NCBI GenBank assembly: GCA_024639025.1
Contig: JAHEJF010000070.1
Location: forward strand, 1 to 6,782
DNA length: 6,782 nt
Origin: Ahrensia sp.
GTDB lineage: Bacteria; Pseudomonadota; Alphaproteobacteria; Rhizobiales; Rhizobiaceae
Reading direction: 5' to 3'
Notes under the pieces: model-generated
What the model saw: the letters and a program-made list of their open reading frames with translations, nothing else
Told to the model about the DNA's origin: nothing
Database searches by the model: none
Part shown: in pieces, positions 1 to 6,782 of the stretch
How the letters are laid out: every line of letters begins with the position of its first letter
Numbering within the stretch: the first letter of the stretch is position 1
Made by a program: the position numbers and the translations under genes

Positions 1-24
1 CCAAAGATCTTCATAAGCCTCCCC

Positions 25-61
25 AAAAAGGCCGTTCAGCTTAATTGCTGGGCGGCTTTTT
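25..61 (+). terminator. Rho-independent terminator hairpin, possibly bidirectional
   Basis: A 10-base-pair stem is formed by 31-40 and 47-56 around a 6-base loop (41-46). It is preceded by five A (25-29) and followed by five T (57-61). Read rightward, all ten pairs hold if two G-U pairs are allowed, so it best fits termination of an unseen gene entering from the left. Read leftward, the same two positions become C-A mismatches, but a T run still follows, so it may also end the leftward gene at 41-625, whose stop codon lies in the loop. Confidence 0.7.
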
Positions 62-625
62 GCTCGTACCCTTGATCTTCAGCCATTGGCTCGCATTGGT
101 TGCTGATTGCATTGCCAGAAAACGGTGTCCCGTTTGGGATACATGCTGGACACGGTTGGTCAGATTGTCGAGCGCGAAGTCTCCTTCGCTGGTACGGGCG
201 ACCAGAACGACATGCGCCTCACCATTACGCTGCCTGACTTTCGCCAGCGACAATTGCGAGGGTTTGAATCCGGCACGAATCAACTTGCTGCGTTTGAGCA
301 TCGAGTAGTCTTCGCAATCGCCGTAGGTCCTTGGAATACTCCAGTGTTCCTCAACGCCATTGGTTTGCATGTCAGTCGCCGGTTTGATCGCCCGATTGAC
401 CTGCGCATTGATGCTTTTAAGCTGCGACCATCTTTTCGAATTCAATTGAATAGGCGCATGGACCTTCTGTCCGCCGCAATGACGACCGCCACGTTTGCAA
501 TAGTGATAATGGCCAGCGGGTGTCTTGGTCACACCGCCTGTCTTGAGCCAAGTGCTCGCAAGAACCGGTGATGACATGAAAATCAGAGCGAACGGCGCCA
601 CAGCCCCCAAAACAACTTTTCTCAA
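41..625 (-). CDS. Secreted transglutaminase-like cysteine proteinase (BTLCP/DUF920 family)
   Basis: The predicted product is a 194-residue exported protein of the bacterial transglutaminase-like cysteine proteinase family, the group that includes the adhesin-cleaving periplasmic protease LapG. Residues 1-23 form a signal peptide (MRK, a hydrophobic stretch, then VLA before Ser24), so the enzyme should act in the periplasm or outside the cell. The probable catalytic triad is Cys104 (in YGDCEDYS), His138 (GEAHVV) and Asp153 (ALDNL). Cys43 and Cys50 might form a disulfide. The start is TTG at 625-623, chosen because a GAGGT ribosome site lies 6 bases upstream on the same strand and it gives a complete signal peptide; the next in-frame ATG (codon 17) would destroy that peptide. 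It is transcribed away from the dcw genes and is probably not part of their operon. The family call is firm from the motifs, but the substrate is unknown. No LapD/LapA-type partner is visible, so a LapG role is not claimed. Confidence 0.85.
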   Translation of the reverse strand: MRKVVLGAVAPFALIFMSSPVLASTWLKTGGVTKTPAGHYHYCKRGGRHCGGQKVHAPIQLNSKRWSQLKSINAQVNRAIKPATDMQTNGVEEHWSIPRTYGDCEDYSMLKRSKLIRAGFKPSQLSLAKVRQRNGEAHVVLVARTSEGDFALDNLTNRVQHVSQTGHRFLAMQSATNASQWLKIKGTSKKPPSN

Positions 626-631
626 AGTTAT

Positions 632-636
632 ACCTC
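632..636 (-). promoter_or_regulatory. Ribosome binding site for the BTLCP-family gene
   Basis: GAGGT on the minus strand, 6 bases before the TTG codon at 625-623. It is the main reason for accepting a TTG start for this gene. Confidence 0.6.
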
Positions 637-842
637 AGCGTTAGTCCCCACCAACGTCGCGCAAAAAGTAACAGGTTTGTGAACGAAAGCAAGTTTGCTG
701 CCGATTTCCAGCGATTTGTTGTCCACAAAGCCGAGTGCACCAGCGGTGCTGACTCTGCTTTCCACATTGCTCGAGAGGGCTTGAACCGGTTCCGAAGCGG
801 GGGAGGCGAACCGATGGATTCACGGGTCAAAAGGGCCGAATC

Positions 843-857
843 CTAACGCTTCGTTAA
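843..857 (+). promoter_or_regulatory. CtrA-like motif (CTAA-N7-TTAA) beside GANTC methylation sites
   Basis: CTAA (843-846), seven bases, then TTAA (854-857): one base away from the alphaproteobacterial CtrA consensus TTAA-N7-TTAA. A second TTAA (860-863) follows closely. Two GANTC sites, the target of the CcrM methyltransferase in this class, lie immediately upstream at 817-821 and 838-842. Cell-cycle control of division genes by CtrA, CcrM and GcrA is established in alphaproteobacteria. That it acts here is inference, because A/T-rich half sites of this type are common by chance. Confidence 0.3.
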
Positions 858-944
858 GGTTAACAGCTGATAAAGAAAGGGTGCGAACCGAAATTCGGGA
901 CGTACCCGCATTTTAACCTGTTTGGACATGGTAATCCCGTTGAC

Positions 945-969
945 GCCCACATTTGCCCATGCTACCCCA
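945..969 (-). promoter_or_regulatory. Putative MraZ operator: three TGGGN boxes spaced by 5 bases
   Basis: On the minus strand, TGGGG (969-965), TGGGC (959-955) and TGGGC (949-945) occur with exactly 5 bases between them, a 10-base period. A degenerate fourth box, CGGGA (939-935), keeps the same phase. This matches the E. coli MraZ binding pattern, TGGGN repeats with 5-base spacers. Three exact boxes in phase just upstream of mraZ are very unlikely by chance. Two oddities: the boxes point away from mraZ, and they end 251 bases before its GTG codon, whereas in E. coli they lie close to the gene on its coding strand. Autoregulation of the dcw operon by MraZ is the likely role. Confidence 0.65.
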
Positions 970-1023
970 AAGCGAGCTTGATTTGTCGGTAACCAAGCCA
1001 ATTGTATCTCAGTTTGCGTATGA

Positions 1024-1043
1024 CGCCCCGGAGCTTCCGGGCG
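1024..1043 (+). other. GC-rich hairpin in the presumed mraZ leader
   Basis: The arms 1024-1032 and 1036-1043 pair over 8 base pairs (CGCCC and GGA with TCC and GGGCG) with one bulged C and a 3-base loop. No T run follows, so it is not a standard terminator. If transcription starts near the MraZ-type boxes, this hairpin would lie in the 5' leader of mraZ mRNA. Function unknown. Confidence 0.3.
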
Positions 1044-1220
1044 CGGACCTGCTTGGCATGCAGGGCACGCAAACCTCTCGATACTGGACCGGTCAGGCAT
1101 TCGCTGTGGGGAGTGCGCATCCAAGGGGGATGGGCGGGCTGAATACCCCACCAATTGGAATGAGTTTGGCAATGGGTTCGAACGGAACCTTTGGCTGGAC
1201 GGGAACGTTGGATGTTTTGA

Positions 1221-1667
1221 GTGGAACGGTTTCTGTCAAATGCGGTCAACAGAATAGACACCAAGGGGCGGGTCTCGGTGCCGGCACAGTTCCGTTCTGT
1301 CTTGCAACTCAAAGGACTAAGCGATCTGTACGCGCTGCAGGCTATCGATACCGCAGCGATCGACACGGGCGGTTTGGATCTTCTGGAGCGCTACGAAGCG
1401 CGATTGGCACAAGACGATCCTTTTCTCAGATCATCGGACGACATGTCCTTCTTCTGTCATGGAGACGGCGCCTTTCTGAAGCTCGACAGCGCCGGCCGGA
1501 TCACCGTGACCGATTTCATCCGCGATCACACTGGCATCACAGATCATGTTGCATTCGTCGGCAGGGGGCATTTTTTTCAGATGTGGGAACCCGAGAAATT
1601 CGCCGATTATCGGACGCAGGTTCGCGCGCGACTGCTCGCACAACGAAACACTGGGCAGGTCTCTTGA
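1221..1667 (+). CDS. mraZ: Transcriptional regulator MraZ
   Basis: MraZ is a DNA-binding protein of the AbrB/SpoVT fold, usually the first gene of the dcw cluster, and controls that operon in bacteria where it has been studied. The 148-residue product has the two expected half-domains: [12 protein letters not shown] at residues 10-21 and LDSAGRITV at 88-96, the latter followed by [19 protein letters not shown], typical of the family. The length is close to the family norm of about 140-150. The start is GTG at 1221: an in-frame TGA directly precedes it (1218-1220), so no upstream start is possible, and the protein then begins MERFLSN as expected. The ribosome site is weak (GGA at 1210-1212). 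Its stop overlaps the rsmH start. Likely operator boxes lie upstream at 945-969. Confidence 0.96.
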   Translation: MERFLSNAVNRIDTKGRVSVPAQFRSVLQLKGLSDLYALQAIDTAAIDTGGLDLLERYEARLAQDDPFLRSSDDMSFFCHGDGAFLKLDSAGRITVTDFIRDHTGITDHVAFVGRGHFFQMWEPEKFADYRTQVRARLLAQRNTGQVS

Positions 1668-2695
1668 GCAAAACTGAGCAATCTGCAGCACCCCATATTC
1701 CAGTTATGCTGGACGAAGTGCTGGACAAGCTTTCAGTGAAATCCTCCTCTCATATTGTCGACGGAACATTCGGTGCTGGCGGGTATTCGAAAGCGTTTCT
1801 GGAACTGGGCGCACGGGTCACCGGTTTTGATCGCGATCCCAATGCGATCAAAGAGGCGCAGGCCCTTGTTGCCGGATATGCCGGACGACTGGCGATTATC
1901 GACGCGCCATTTTCATCGATGGCAGATCATTTTGAGCCCTCCAGCGTTGACGGCGTTGTACTGGACATTGGTGTGTCTTCAATGCAGCTGGACCAGGCCG
2001 AGCGGGGATTCTCGTTTCAGCAGGACGGACCGCTGGATATGCGCATGGCGCAATCAGGCTTGACTGCTGCAGACGTGGTCAATGATTTCGCCGTCAATGA
2101 TCTCATTCGCATTATCGGGATCCTGGGTGAGGAAAAGCAAGCAAGCCGTATTGCCAAAGCGCTGGTGGATCAGCGATCGACTGCAAAATTCGAGACCACC
2201 CTGCAATTGGCAAATGCCATTGAGAAGGCGTGCCCGCGCAAAGCCACCGACAAAATCCATCCGGCAACCCGGAGTTTTCAAGGCTTGCGCATATTCGTCA
2301 ATGATGAACTCAACGAGTTGGCAAGGGCGCTTCATGCTGCGGAGAGCATTCTCAAACCCGGCGGGCGGCTGGTTGTGGTGACCTTCCACTCTCTTGAAGA
2401 TCGCATTGTCAAGCGCTTCTTCCAAAAACGTGCCGGGTCACAAGGTGGATCGCGTCACCTGCCGGCGGCTGAGCCACTGGCGCCTCTTTTTGCAATCGAG
2501 GGAAAGCCTGTGCTCGCTGCAAGTCCGGATGAGATTGCGCTCAATCCGCGCTCCCGGTCAGCCAAATTGCGGCATGGCATACGCACACAGTCAGCGCCGC
2601 GAAAGGCTGATATGTCCATCTACAAACTGCCCAACCTGCCGTGGCCAAGCCAGGCTGGTGACAAGGACGGGCACAAATCCAAGCGGAGGCGCTGA
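1664..2695 (+). CDS. rsmH: 16S rRNA (cytosine(1402)-N(4))-methyltransferase RsmH (MraW)
   Basis: RsmH uses S-adenosylmethionine to methylate N4 of C1402 in the decoding centre of 16S rRNA, in the cytoplasm. The 343-residue product shows the family signatures in order: HIPVML at 11-16; the SAM-binding loop [11 protein letters not shown] at 32-42, with the acidic GFDRDP strand at 54-59; [10 protein letters not shown] and ERGFSF at 101-118; [11 protein letters not shown] from 199; and [14 protein letters not shown] from 240. The C-terminus is basic (KSKRRR). The start is taken as TTG at 1664, whose last two bases and the next base form the mraZ stop (TTGA). The next in-frame ATG, at 1706, lies inside the conserved HIPVML motif and is too late. 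AGG at 1657-1659 is a weak ribosome site, so translation is probably coupled to mraZ. The frame stays open far upstream through mraZ, but that part has no RsmH similarity. Length is slightly above the usual 310-330. Confidence 0.95.
   Translation: MSKTEQSAAPHIPVMLDEVLDKLSVKSSSHIVDGTFGAGGYSKAFLELGARVTGFDRDPNAIKEAQALVAGYAGRLAIIDAPFSSMADHFEPSSVDGVVLDIGVSSMQLDQAERGFSFQQDGPLDMRMAQSGLTAADVVNDFAVNDLIRIIGILGEEKQASRIAKALVDQRSTAKFETTLQLANAIEKACPRKATDKIHPATRSFQGLRIFVNDELNELARALHAAESILKPGGRLVVVTFHSLEDRIVKRFFQKRAGSQGGSRHLPAAEPLAPLFAIEGKPVLAASPDEIALNPRSRSAKLRHGIRTQSAPRKADMSIYKLPNLPWPSQAGDKDGHKSKRRR
2685..2689 (+). promoter_or_regulatory. Strong ribosome binding site for ftsL inside the rsmH 3' end
   Basis: GGAGG placed 8 bases before the ftsL ATG at 2698, within the last codons of rsmH. 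It is the best Shine-Dalgarno match seen in the cluster and fixes the ftsL start. Confidence 0.75.
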
Positions 2696-2697
2696 CA

Positions 2698-3075
2698 ATG
2701 GTGCGCTGGTTTAATTTGGTCATCGTCGGATTGGTTGTTGCAACAGCGACTTGGACCTTTCAGGTCAAGCATGATGCCGAAGCCAAGCTGGACGAAATCC
2801 GCGAACTGAAACGACAGATTGCGCTGGAGCGCGAGACAATCGAGCTCTTGAAAGCTGATTGGGCGCATCTGAGCCACCCTTCGCGCTTGCAAGCGCTGGT
2901 GGAGCGCTATCAGGACGAGTTGGGGCTACAAGCCACTGGTTCCAATCAGATAATTCAAGTCGAGGAACTGCCTGATGCACCTGTATTTACACCTGGAGAT
3001 CCTCTCGGCGACATCATTGCCGGGGAAATTCAGGATGAAATGACAACCGGATCAATCGATGGGGGAAGCGATTAG
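2698..3075 (+). CDS. ftsL: Cell division protein FtsL
   Basis: FtsL is a small bitopic inner-membrane protein that, with FtsB and FtsQ, recruits and activates the septal synthase FtsW-FtsI. The 125-residue product has a short cytoplasmic N-terminus, one membrane segment (about residues 5-21), and then a periplasmic coiled coil (about 25-58) rich in Glu, Lys and Leu at heptad spacing. It ends the coil with the FtsL-type motif LKADWAHLSHPSRLQ (51-65). An acidic, low-complexity tail (about 84-125) follows, longer than in enterobacterial FtsL but common in rhizobial proteins as far as recalled. The ATG has a GGAGG site 8 bases upstream. It starts 2 bases after the rsmH stop and its own stop is 1 base before the preferred ftsI start, so the genes are surely co-transcribed. 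Sequence conservation in FtsL is low, so the call leans on topology, the motif and gene position. Confidence 0.9.
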   Translation: MVRWFNLVIVGLVVATATWTFQVKHDAEAKLDEIRELKRQIALERETIELLKADWAHLSHPSRLQALVERYQDELGLQATGSNQIIQVEELPDAPVFTPGDPLGDIIAGEIQDEMTTGSIDGGSD

Positions 3076-3076
3076 G

Positions 3077-4765
3077 ATGGTGTTTCCATTTTCAAAAAGG
3101 GACAAGTTAAAGCTCGCCACCAAGCATGAAAGAATTGGATCTGGACGGGGCCGAGTGATCATCGCCATAGGCTGCTTTGTAGCGGTGTACGCCGTAATCG
3201 GTGCACGTTTGGTCCAGTATGGTATTGCCGATATCGAGGCAGGTCAGAGTTATAGTTCGGTGGACCGCATCATGGCCGCCAGACCGGATCTGGTCGATCG
3301 CAACGGTGCTGTTCTGGCGTCTGATATCCGTGTTGCTTCTTTGTTTGGCGAGCCGAGACGGGTGATTGATCCTGATGAAGCTGTTGAATCGCTTTCCAGC
3401 GTCCTGCCCAATGTCGACTACAAGGAATGGCACAGAAAGCTTTCATCGGGTGCCGGTTTTGTCTGGCTAAGAAGAGAAATCACGCCCAAGCAGCAGGCTG
3501 AAATCATGGCCTTGGGTATTCCCGGTATTGGCTTCCGCAACGAAACACGCCGGTTTTATCCCGGCGGTCCAACCGCCGCACATATTTTGGGTCTCGTTAA
3601 CATCGACAATGCCGGCATTTCAGGCATCGAAAAATACATCGATGACCAGGGCGTCGGCGCCCTGCAGGATCTCGGGCTGGATACGGCAGAAGCGTTGCCG
3701 CCTGTCGCCCTGTCGATTGACAATGGCGTACAGCACATCGTCCGCGATGAATTGGTGCAGGCGATGGAGCGTTATAGCGCCATAGCAGCAGGTTGCGTCG
3801 TCCTCAATGCCAAGACCGGTGAGGTTATCGCCATGTCATCGGTGCCAGACTACGACCCGAACAATCCTTTCAATGCAGCCGACAAAGACCGTCTGAACCG
3901 CATGTCGGCTGGCACCTATGAGATGGGATCGACATTCAAGGCGTTTACGACAGCGATGGCGCTTGATTCTGACAAAGTCAATCTGAACAGCCAGTTCGAT
4001 GCCTCCAAGCCGATCCGCATCGCTCGTTTCACCATTAGCGATTTTCACGGAAAGCATCGTGTTTTGAGCGTGCCGGAGATTTTTATCTATTCCTCCAATA
4101 TCGGTACGGCAAAAATGGCCGATGTCGTGGGTACCGAGGGGCATAGGGCTTTCCTCAAACGCATGGGATTGCTTGATCGGGTGCAAACCGAATTGCCGGA
4201 GACAGCCCGGCCGCTTGAACCAAAAGAATGGAAGAAACTCAATTCAATCACGATCTCTTTTGGCCATGGCGTCACCACTACACCGTTGCAGACCGCGGTT
4301 GCCGCCGCAGCGCTTGTGAATGGTGGAAAGCTCATTCCGCCTACATTTCTGCCAAGGAGCGAAGATCAAGCCAATGAAATCGCGCAACAGGTGATCAAGC
4401 CCAAAACAAGCGCGCTGATGCGTTATTTGTTCCGCCTGAATGTTGAAAAAGGATCTGGTCGAAACGCTGAAGTTGATGGCTTTTTTGTCGGCGGTAAAAC
4501 AGGCACGGCGGAAAAGGTCGTCAATGGCAAATATTCAAGCAGCAAACGCTTCAATGCATTCCTGGCTGCTTTTCCAATGGACGATCCGGAATATGTCGTT
4601 CTGACCATAATTGACGAACCAAAGCCGGAGGAGGGCAAAAGCGGTGCCACCGCCGGATCAAATGCCGCACCGATGGTGAGATCAATCATCCGCCGATCAG
4701 CAGCGCTTTTAGGTGTAGAGCCCAATTTCGTGGGTGATCGGGAAGCCTTACAAGTGTCATATTAG
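3077..4765 (+). CDS. ftsI: Peptidoglycan D,D-transpeptidase FtsI (penicillin-binding protein 3)
   Basis: FtsI is the class B penicillin-binding protein that cross-links septal peptidoglycan, working with FtsW at the division site. The product, 562 residues from this start, has a basic cytoplasmic N-terminus, a membrane anchor (about 27-46), a periplasmic dimerisation/pedestal domain containing [13 protein letters not shown] and [15 protein letters not shown], and a C-terminal transpeptidase domain (about 215-545). The active-site motifs are all present: SxxK as Ser285-Thr-Phe-Lys288 (Ser285 is the acylated nucleophile), SxN as Ser339-Ser-Asn341, and KTG at 474-476. No PASTA domains occur in the C-terminus. 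Two starts are possible: ATG 3077, chosen for the GGGGGA-rich tract at 3061-3066 and a 1-base gap after ftsL, and ATG 3059, which would add six residues and overlap ftsL by 17 bases. Beta-lactams that bind this class would be expected to block it. Confidence 0.95.
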   Translation: MVFPFSKRDKLKLATKHERIGSGRGRVIIAIGCFVAVYAVIGARLVQYGIADIEAGQSYSSVDRIMAARPDLVDRNGAVLASDIRVASLFGEPRRVIDPDEAVESLSSVLPNVDYKEWHRKLSSGAGFVWLRREITPKQQAEIMALGIPGIGFRNETRRFYPGGPTAAHILGLVNIDNAGISGIEKYIDDQGVGALQDLGLDTAEALPPVALSIDNGVQHIVRDELVQAMERYSAIAAGCVVLNAKTGEVIAMSSVPDYDPNNPFNAADKDRLNRMSAGTYEMGSTFKAFTTAMALDSDKVNLNSQFDASKPIRIARFTISDFHGKHRVLSVPEIFIYSSNIGTAKMADVVGTEGHRAFLKRMGLLDRVQTELPETARPLEPKEWKKLNSITISFGHGVTTTPLQTAVAAAALVNGGKLIPPTFLPRSEDQANEIAQQVIKPKTSALMRYLFRLNVEKGSGRNAEVDGFFVGGKTGTAEKVVNGKYSSSKRFNAFLAAFPMDDPEYVVLTIIDEPKPEEGKSGATAGSNAAPMVRSIIRRSAALLGVEPNFVGDREALQVSY

Positions 4766-4808
4766 GGAATCATATCTGCTCAGCGACTCGCATACTCTTG
4801 AGACCATA
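4766..4808 (+). other. Short ftsI-murE spacer with two GANTC sites
   Basis: Forty-three bases without a gene, the widest gap inside the operon. It holds GAATC (4767-4771) and GACTC (4785-4789), the CcrM methylation sequence of alphaproteobacteria. There is no hairpin with a T run, so read-through from ftsI is expected. GAG at 4800-4802 is the only candidate ribosome site for the ATG at 4809, and it is weak. Confidence 0.4.
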
Positions 4809-6782
4809 ATGAAACTGAATGAATTTCATGACATTTTGAACGACGCCCTGGAGGTGAGGGACGGCAACGCCTTGCCAGATCTGGACGTCAGTGGAGTGAA
4901 TGCCGATTCACGCGAAATCTCGGCGGGCGAGATATTTGTGGCGCTGCAAGGCACCAAGGCCAAGGGTGCGCAATTTGCGGTCAGCGCGGTTGAAGCCGGA
5001 GCGGCCATGGTGATTTGCGGGCTTGAAGACAATCTGGGCGAATTGAATGTGCCTGTCCTTCATGTACCCGATCCGCATCGCATCCTGGCCTTGTTGGCCG
5101 CTGCGTTCTACAGCCCTCAGCCGGAAACAATAGTGGCGGTAACTGGCACGGCAGGCAAAACATCCGTCGCTGCCTTCGCACGGCAAATCTATGAATATGC
5201 CGGGCTGGCCGCTGCCAGCATCGGCACCACGGGTATTGAGCGGCCGGCGGGCCACATTGCCGGTTCGCTGACCACGCCTGATCCGGTCGTCTTGCATGTT
5301 GAACTGCGCAATTTGGCTGCCGAAGGCGTCACACATGTGGCCATGGAGGCGTCGAGCCACGGCCTTACTCAGCGACGGTTGGACGGCGTGAAGCTGGCTG
5401 CGGCCGCTTTTACAAATCTTGGTCGCGACCACATGGATTACCATCCCACGGTCGAAGACTATCTGAATGCGAAAATGCGGTTGTTTGATACGCTGATGGC
5501 AAAGGGGCAGCCCGCGGTCATTTTCGCCGATGATGCCTATTCCCAAGCTGCCGTTGATGTCGCTTCCAATGCCGGTTTGACGGTGTTGACCGTTGGGCGC
5601 AAGGGCGAATTTCTGACGCTCAAGAGGGTTGAGCACGAGCGTCACAGCCAAATTGCCGAAATCGAAAATGCGGGTAACATTTACCGGGTTGTCCTGTCGT
5701 TGGCGGGGGATTTCCAAATTACCAATGCGCTTGTTGCGGCTGGATTATGCATTGCAACCGGCGTGGCGCCGGAGTTGGCGCTGGCGGCGCTGCAATCACT
5801 GAAGGGTGCACCCGGCCGACTGGAACATGTCGGCACCACCGGCAATGGCGCCATGGTTTACGTTGACTATGCGCACAAGCCCGAAGCACTCGAGCAGGTC
5901 TTGCTTTCGGTTCGGCCTTTTACCACGGGCCGGGTTATTGTGGCCTTTGGATGCGGCGGCGACAGGGATCCGGGAAAACGGCCCATCATGGGGGAGATTG
6001 CCCAGCGGCTTGCCGATGTCGTCTACGTGACCGACGACAATCCAAGGACCGAGAACGCCACCTTGATCCGAGCGGCGATCCTCGAGACCGCGCCCAATGC
6101 GATCGAGATTGCAGACCGGCATGAAGCGATCCGTGCGGCGATTGCGCAATTGGAGACCGGCGACACGCTTGTCATCGCCGGCAAGGGCCATGAAACGGGC
6201 CAAACAATCAATGATGTTGTGCACCCATTTTCGGATAAGGAAGAAGCCGAGGCGGCGATCGCCGACGTTGGACCCAAGGCCGTTGGCCCGCTTTGGACCG
6301 GACAAGACATGGTCGACGCCATGCATGCGCGACCCTTTCATGGTCTGCCCGAAAAGGTGACAGGCATCTCAATTGACTCGCGAACTTTGCAGCCGGGCGA
6401 TGCCTTTTTTGCCATAACGGGCGAAAAGATGGACGGGCACAAATTCACCACGGCGGCTGCCGCAGCGGGCGCGTCGGTTCTGGTGGTCGACGAGCGCAAA
6501 TTGCCTTCACTTGGCCGACTGACAGTGCCATTGATGGTGGTCGACGATGTACTCAAGGCGCTGGAAAGCCTTGGACGCGCGGCGCGCGCGCGAACAAAGG
6601 CAAAAATCATTGCCGTCACCGGTTCAGCCGGCAAGACATCGACCAAGGATGCTTTGGCGCATGTGCTCAGCGATTGCGGGCGGGTTCACGCGTCAACCGC
6701 GTCCTTCAATAATCACTGGGGCGTGCCATTGACCTTGGCGCGCATGCATGAGGATACCGACTATGGGATCTTTGAAATCGGT
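4809..6782 (+). CDS. murE/murF: MurE-MurF fusion: UDP-MurNAc-tripeptide and -pentapeptide ligase (3' partial)
   Basis: One uninterrupted frame of 658 codons, open at the right edge, encodes two successive cytoplasmic Mur ligases. Residues 1 to about 487 are a full MurE, which adds meso-diaminopimelate to UDP-MurNAc-L-Ala-D-Glu: uridine-binding region with NADSRE and [12 protein letters not shown] loop TGTAGKTS (112-119); TTPDP (155-159); MEASSHG (179-185); the lysine expected to be carbamylated, Lys222 in [14 protein letters not shown]; and Asp410-Asn-Pro-Arg413, the motif that marks diaminopimelate rather than lysine specificity. About seven Gly/Pro-rich residues (488-494, GPKAVGP) lead straight into MurF, which adds D-Ala-D-Ala: LWTGQDMV from 495, [14 protein letters not shown] near 522-535, ATP loop TGSAGKTS (604-611) and FNNHWGVP from 633. 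MurF is cut by the window edge before its C-terminal domain. No stop exists in any forward frame between 6239 and 6357, so the fusion is not a simple frameshift artefact. The start ATG has a weak GAG upstream. Confidence 0.93.
   Translation, partial: MKLNEFHDILNDALEVRDGNALPDLDVSGVNADSREISAGEIFVALQGTKAKGAQFAVSAVEAGAAMVICGLEDNLGELNVPVLHVPDPHRILALLAAAFYSPQPETIVAVTGTAGKTSVAAFARQIYEYAGLAAASIGTTGIERPAGHIAGSLTTPDPVVLHVELRNLAAEGVTHVAMEASSHGLTQRRLDGVKLAAAAFTNLGRDHMDYHPTVEDYLNAKMRLFDTLMAKGQPAVIFADDAYSQAAVDVASNAGLTVLTVGRKGEFLTLKRVEHERHSQIAEIENAGNIYRVVLSLAGDFQITNALVAAGLCIATGVAPELALAALQSLKGAPGRLEHVGTTGNGAMVYVDYAHKPEALEQVLLSVRPFTTGRVIVAFGCGGDRDPGKRPIMGEIAQRLADVVYVTDDNPRTENATLIRAAILETAPNAIEIADRHEAIRAAIAQLETGDTLVIAGKGHETGQTINDVVHPFSDKEEAEAAIADVGPKAVGPLWTGQDMVDAMHARPFHGLPEKVTGISIDSRTLQPGDAFFAITGEKMDGHKFTTAAAAAGASVLVVDERKLPSLGRLTVPLMVVDDVLKALESLGRAARARTKAKIIAVTGSAGKTSTKDALAHVLSDCGRVHASTASFNNHWGVPLTLARMHEDTDYGIFEIG

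Larger units (their letters stand above)
626..1220. other. Gene-free divergent intergenic region upstream of mraZ
   Basis: About 595 bases between the start codons of two divergent genes. Open frames here have no recognisable protein family and no convincing start context. The region must hold promoters in both directions. It contains the MraZ-type boxes (945-969), a CtrA-like motif (843-857), three GANTC sequences (751-755, 817-821, 838-842) and a GC-rich hairpin (1024-1043). A possible -35 TTGATT at 978-983 lacks a good -10 partner (TTGTAT at 1002-1007 matches TATAAT at only three positions), so no promoter is called. No RNase P RNA, tRNA or other known RNA signature was recognised. Confidence 0.6.

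Noticed and set aside
107..571. A 154-codon plus-strand open frame opposite the BTLCP-family gene.
   Set aside because: The minus-strand product has a signal peptide and a complete catalytic triad; the plus-strand product has no recognisable features.
783..792. Perfect 10-base palindrome GAACCGGTTC as an operator.
   Set aside because: A 10-base palindrome is expected about once per 1000 positions by chance, and no matching regulator is known to me.
816..843. Hairpin with arms GGATTC and GAATCC as a terminator.
   Set aside because: No T run follows on either strand, and the stem is interrupted by a 3-base bulge.
1107..1176. Plus-strand TGGG sequences at 1107, 1131 and 1173 as a second MraZ operator nearer the gene.
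   Set aside because: They lack the 10-base period that defines the MraZ site.
843..1366. Two overlapping minus-strand open frames (843-1172 and 962-1366) in and beyond the mraZ upstream region.
   Set aside because: Their products look like random translation, one overlaps mraZ, and they would run through the MraZ-type boxes.
953..1663. The rsmH reading frame stays open for about 237 codons upstream, through the intergenic region and across mraZ, as a possible N-terminal extension.
   Set aside because: The upstream translation shows no RsmH similarity, lies out of frame over a clear mraZ gene, and RsmH proteins begin shortly before HIPVML.
4908..5717. A 269-codon open frame on the minus strand opposite murE.
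   Set aside because: It is the antisense of a well conserved MurE coding sequence and has no recognisable motif or ribosome site.

Overview
This window is the start of a division and cell-wall (dcw) gene cluster from an alphaproteobacterium, most likely of the order Hyphomicrobiales (Rhizobiales). The assignment rests on the gene order mraZ-rsmH-ftsL-ftsI-murE-murF, the rhizobial look of the MraZ N-terminus ([17 protein letters not shown]), an FtsL with a long acidic tail, a meso-diaminopimelate-type MurE (DNPR motif) and moderate GC. No genus can be named from the sequence alone.

Layout. Positions 1-24 are too short to assign. A hairpin with flanking A and T runs (25-61) lies at the 3' end of a leftward gene (41-625) encoding a secreted BTLCP-family cysteine proteinase. 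A gene-free region of about 595 bases (626-1220) separates it from the rightward dcw genes. This region holds three exact MraZ-type boxes at 10-base spacing (945-969), a CtrA-like motif beside two GANTC sites (817-857), and a GC-rich hairpin (1024-1043) in what may be the mraZ leader. Then follow mraZ (GTG start), rsmH (TTG start overlapping the mraZ stop), ftsL, ftsI, a 43-base gap, and one reading frame that carries complete MurE followed without a stop by the start of MurF; it runs off the right edge.

How the genes work together. MraZ is a DNA-binding regulator that in other bacteria controls its own operon. RsmH methylates 16S rRNA. FtsL and FtsI belong to the septal peptidoglycan synthesis machine. 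MurE and MurF add meso-diaminopimelate and D-Ala-D-Ala to the UDP-MurNAc peptide, making the precursor whose cross-linking FtsI carries out. Tight spacing (overlap of 3 bases, gaps of 2 and 1 bases) indicates one transcript through ftsI and probably into the mur genes.

Most unusual points: the MurE-MurF fusion; the MraZ-type operator in opposite orientation and about 250 bases upstream of mraZ; and non-ATG starts for three of the six genes. No mobile element, CRISPR array, tRNA or rRNA was seen.
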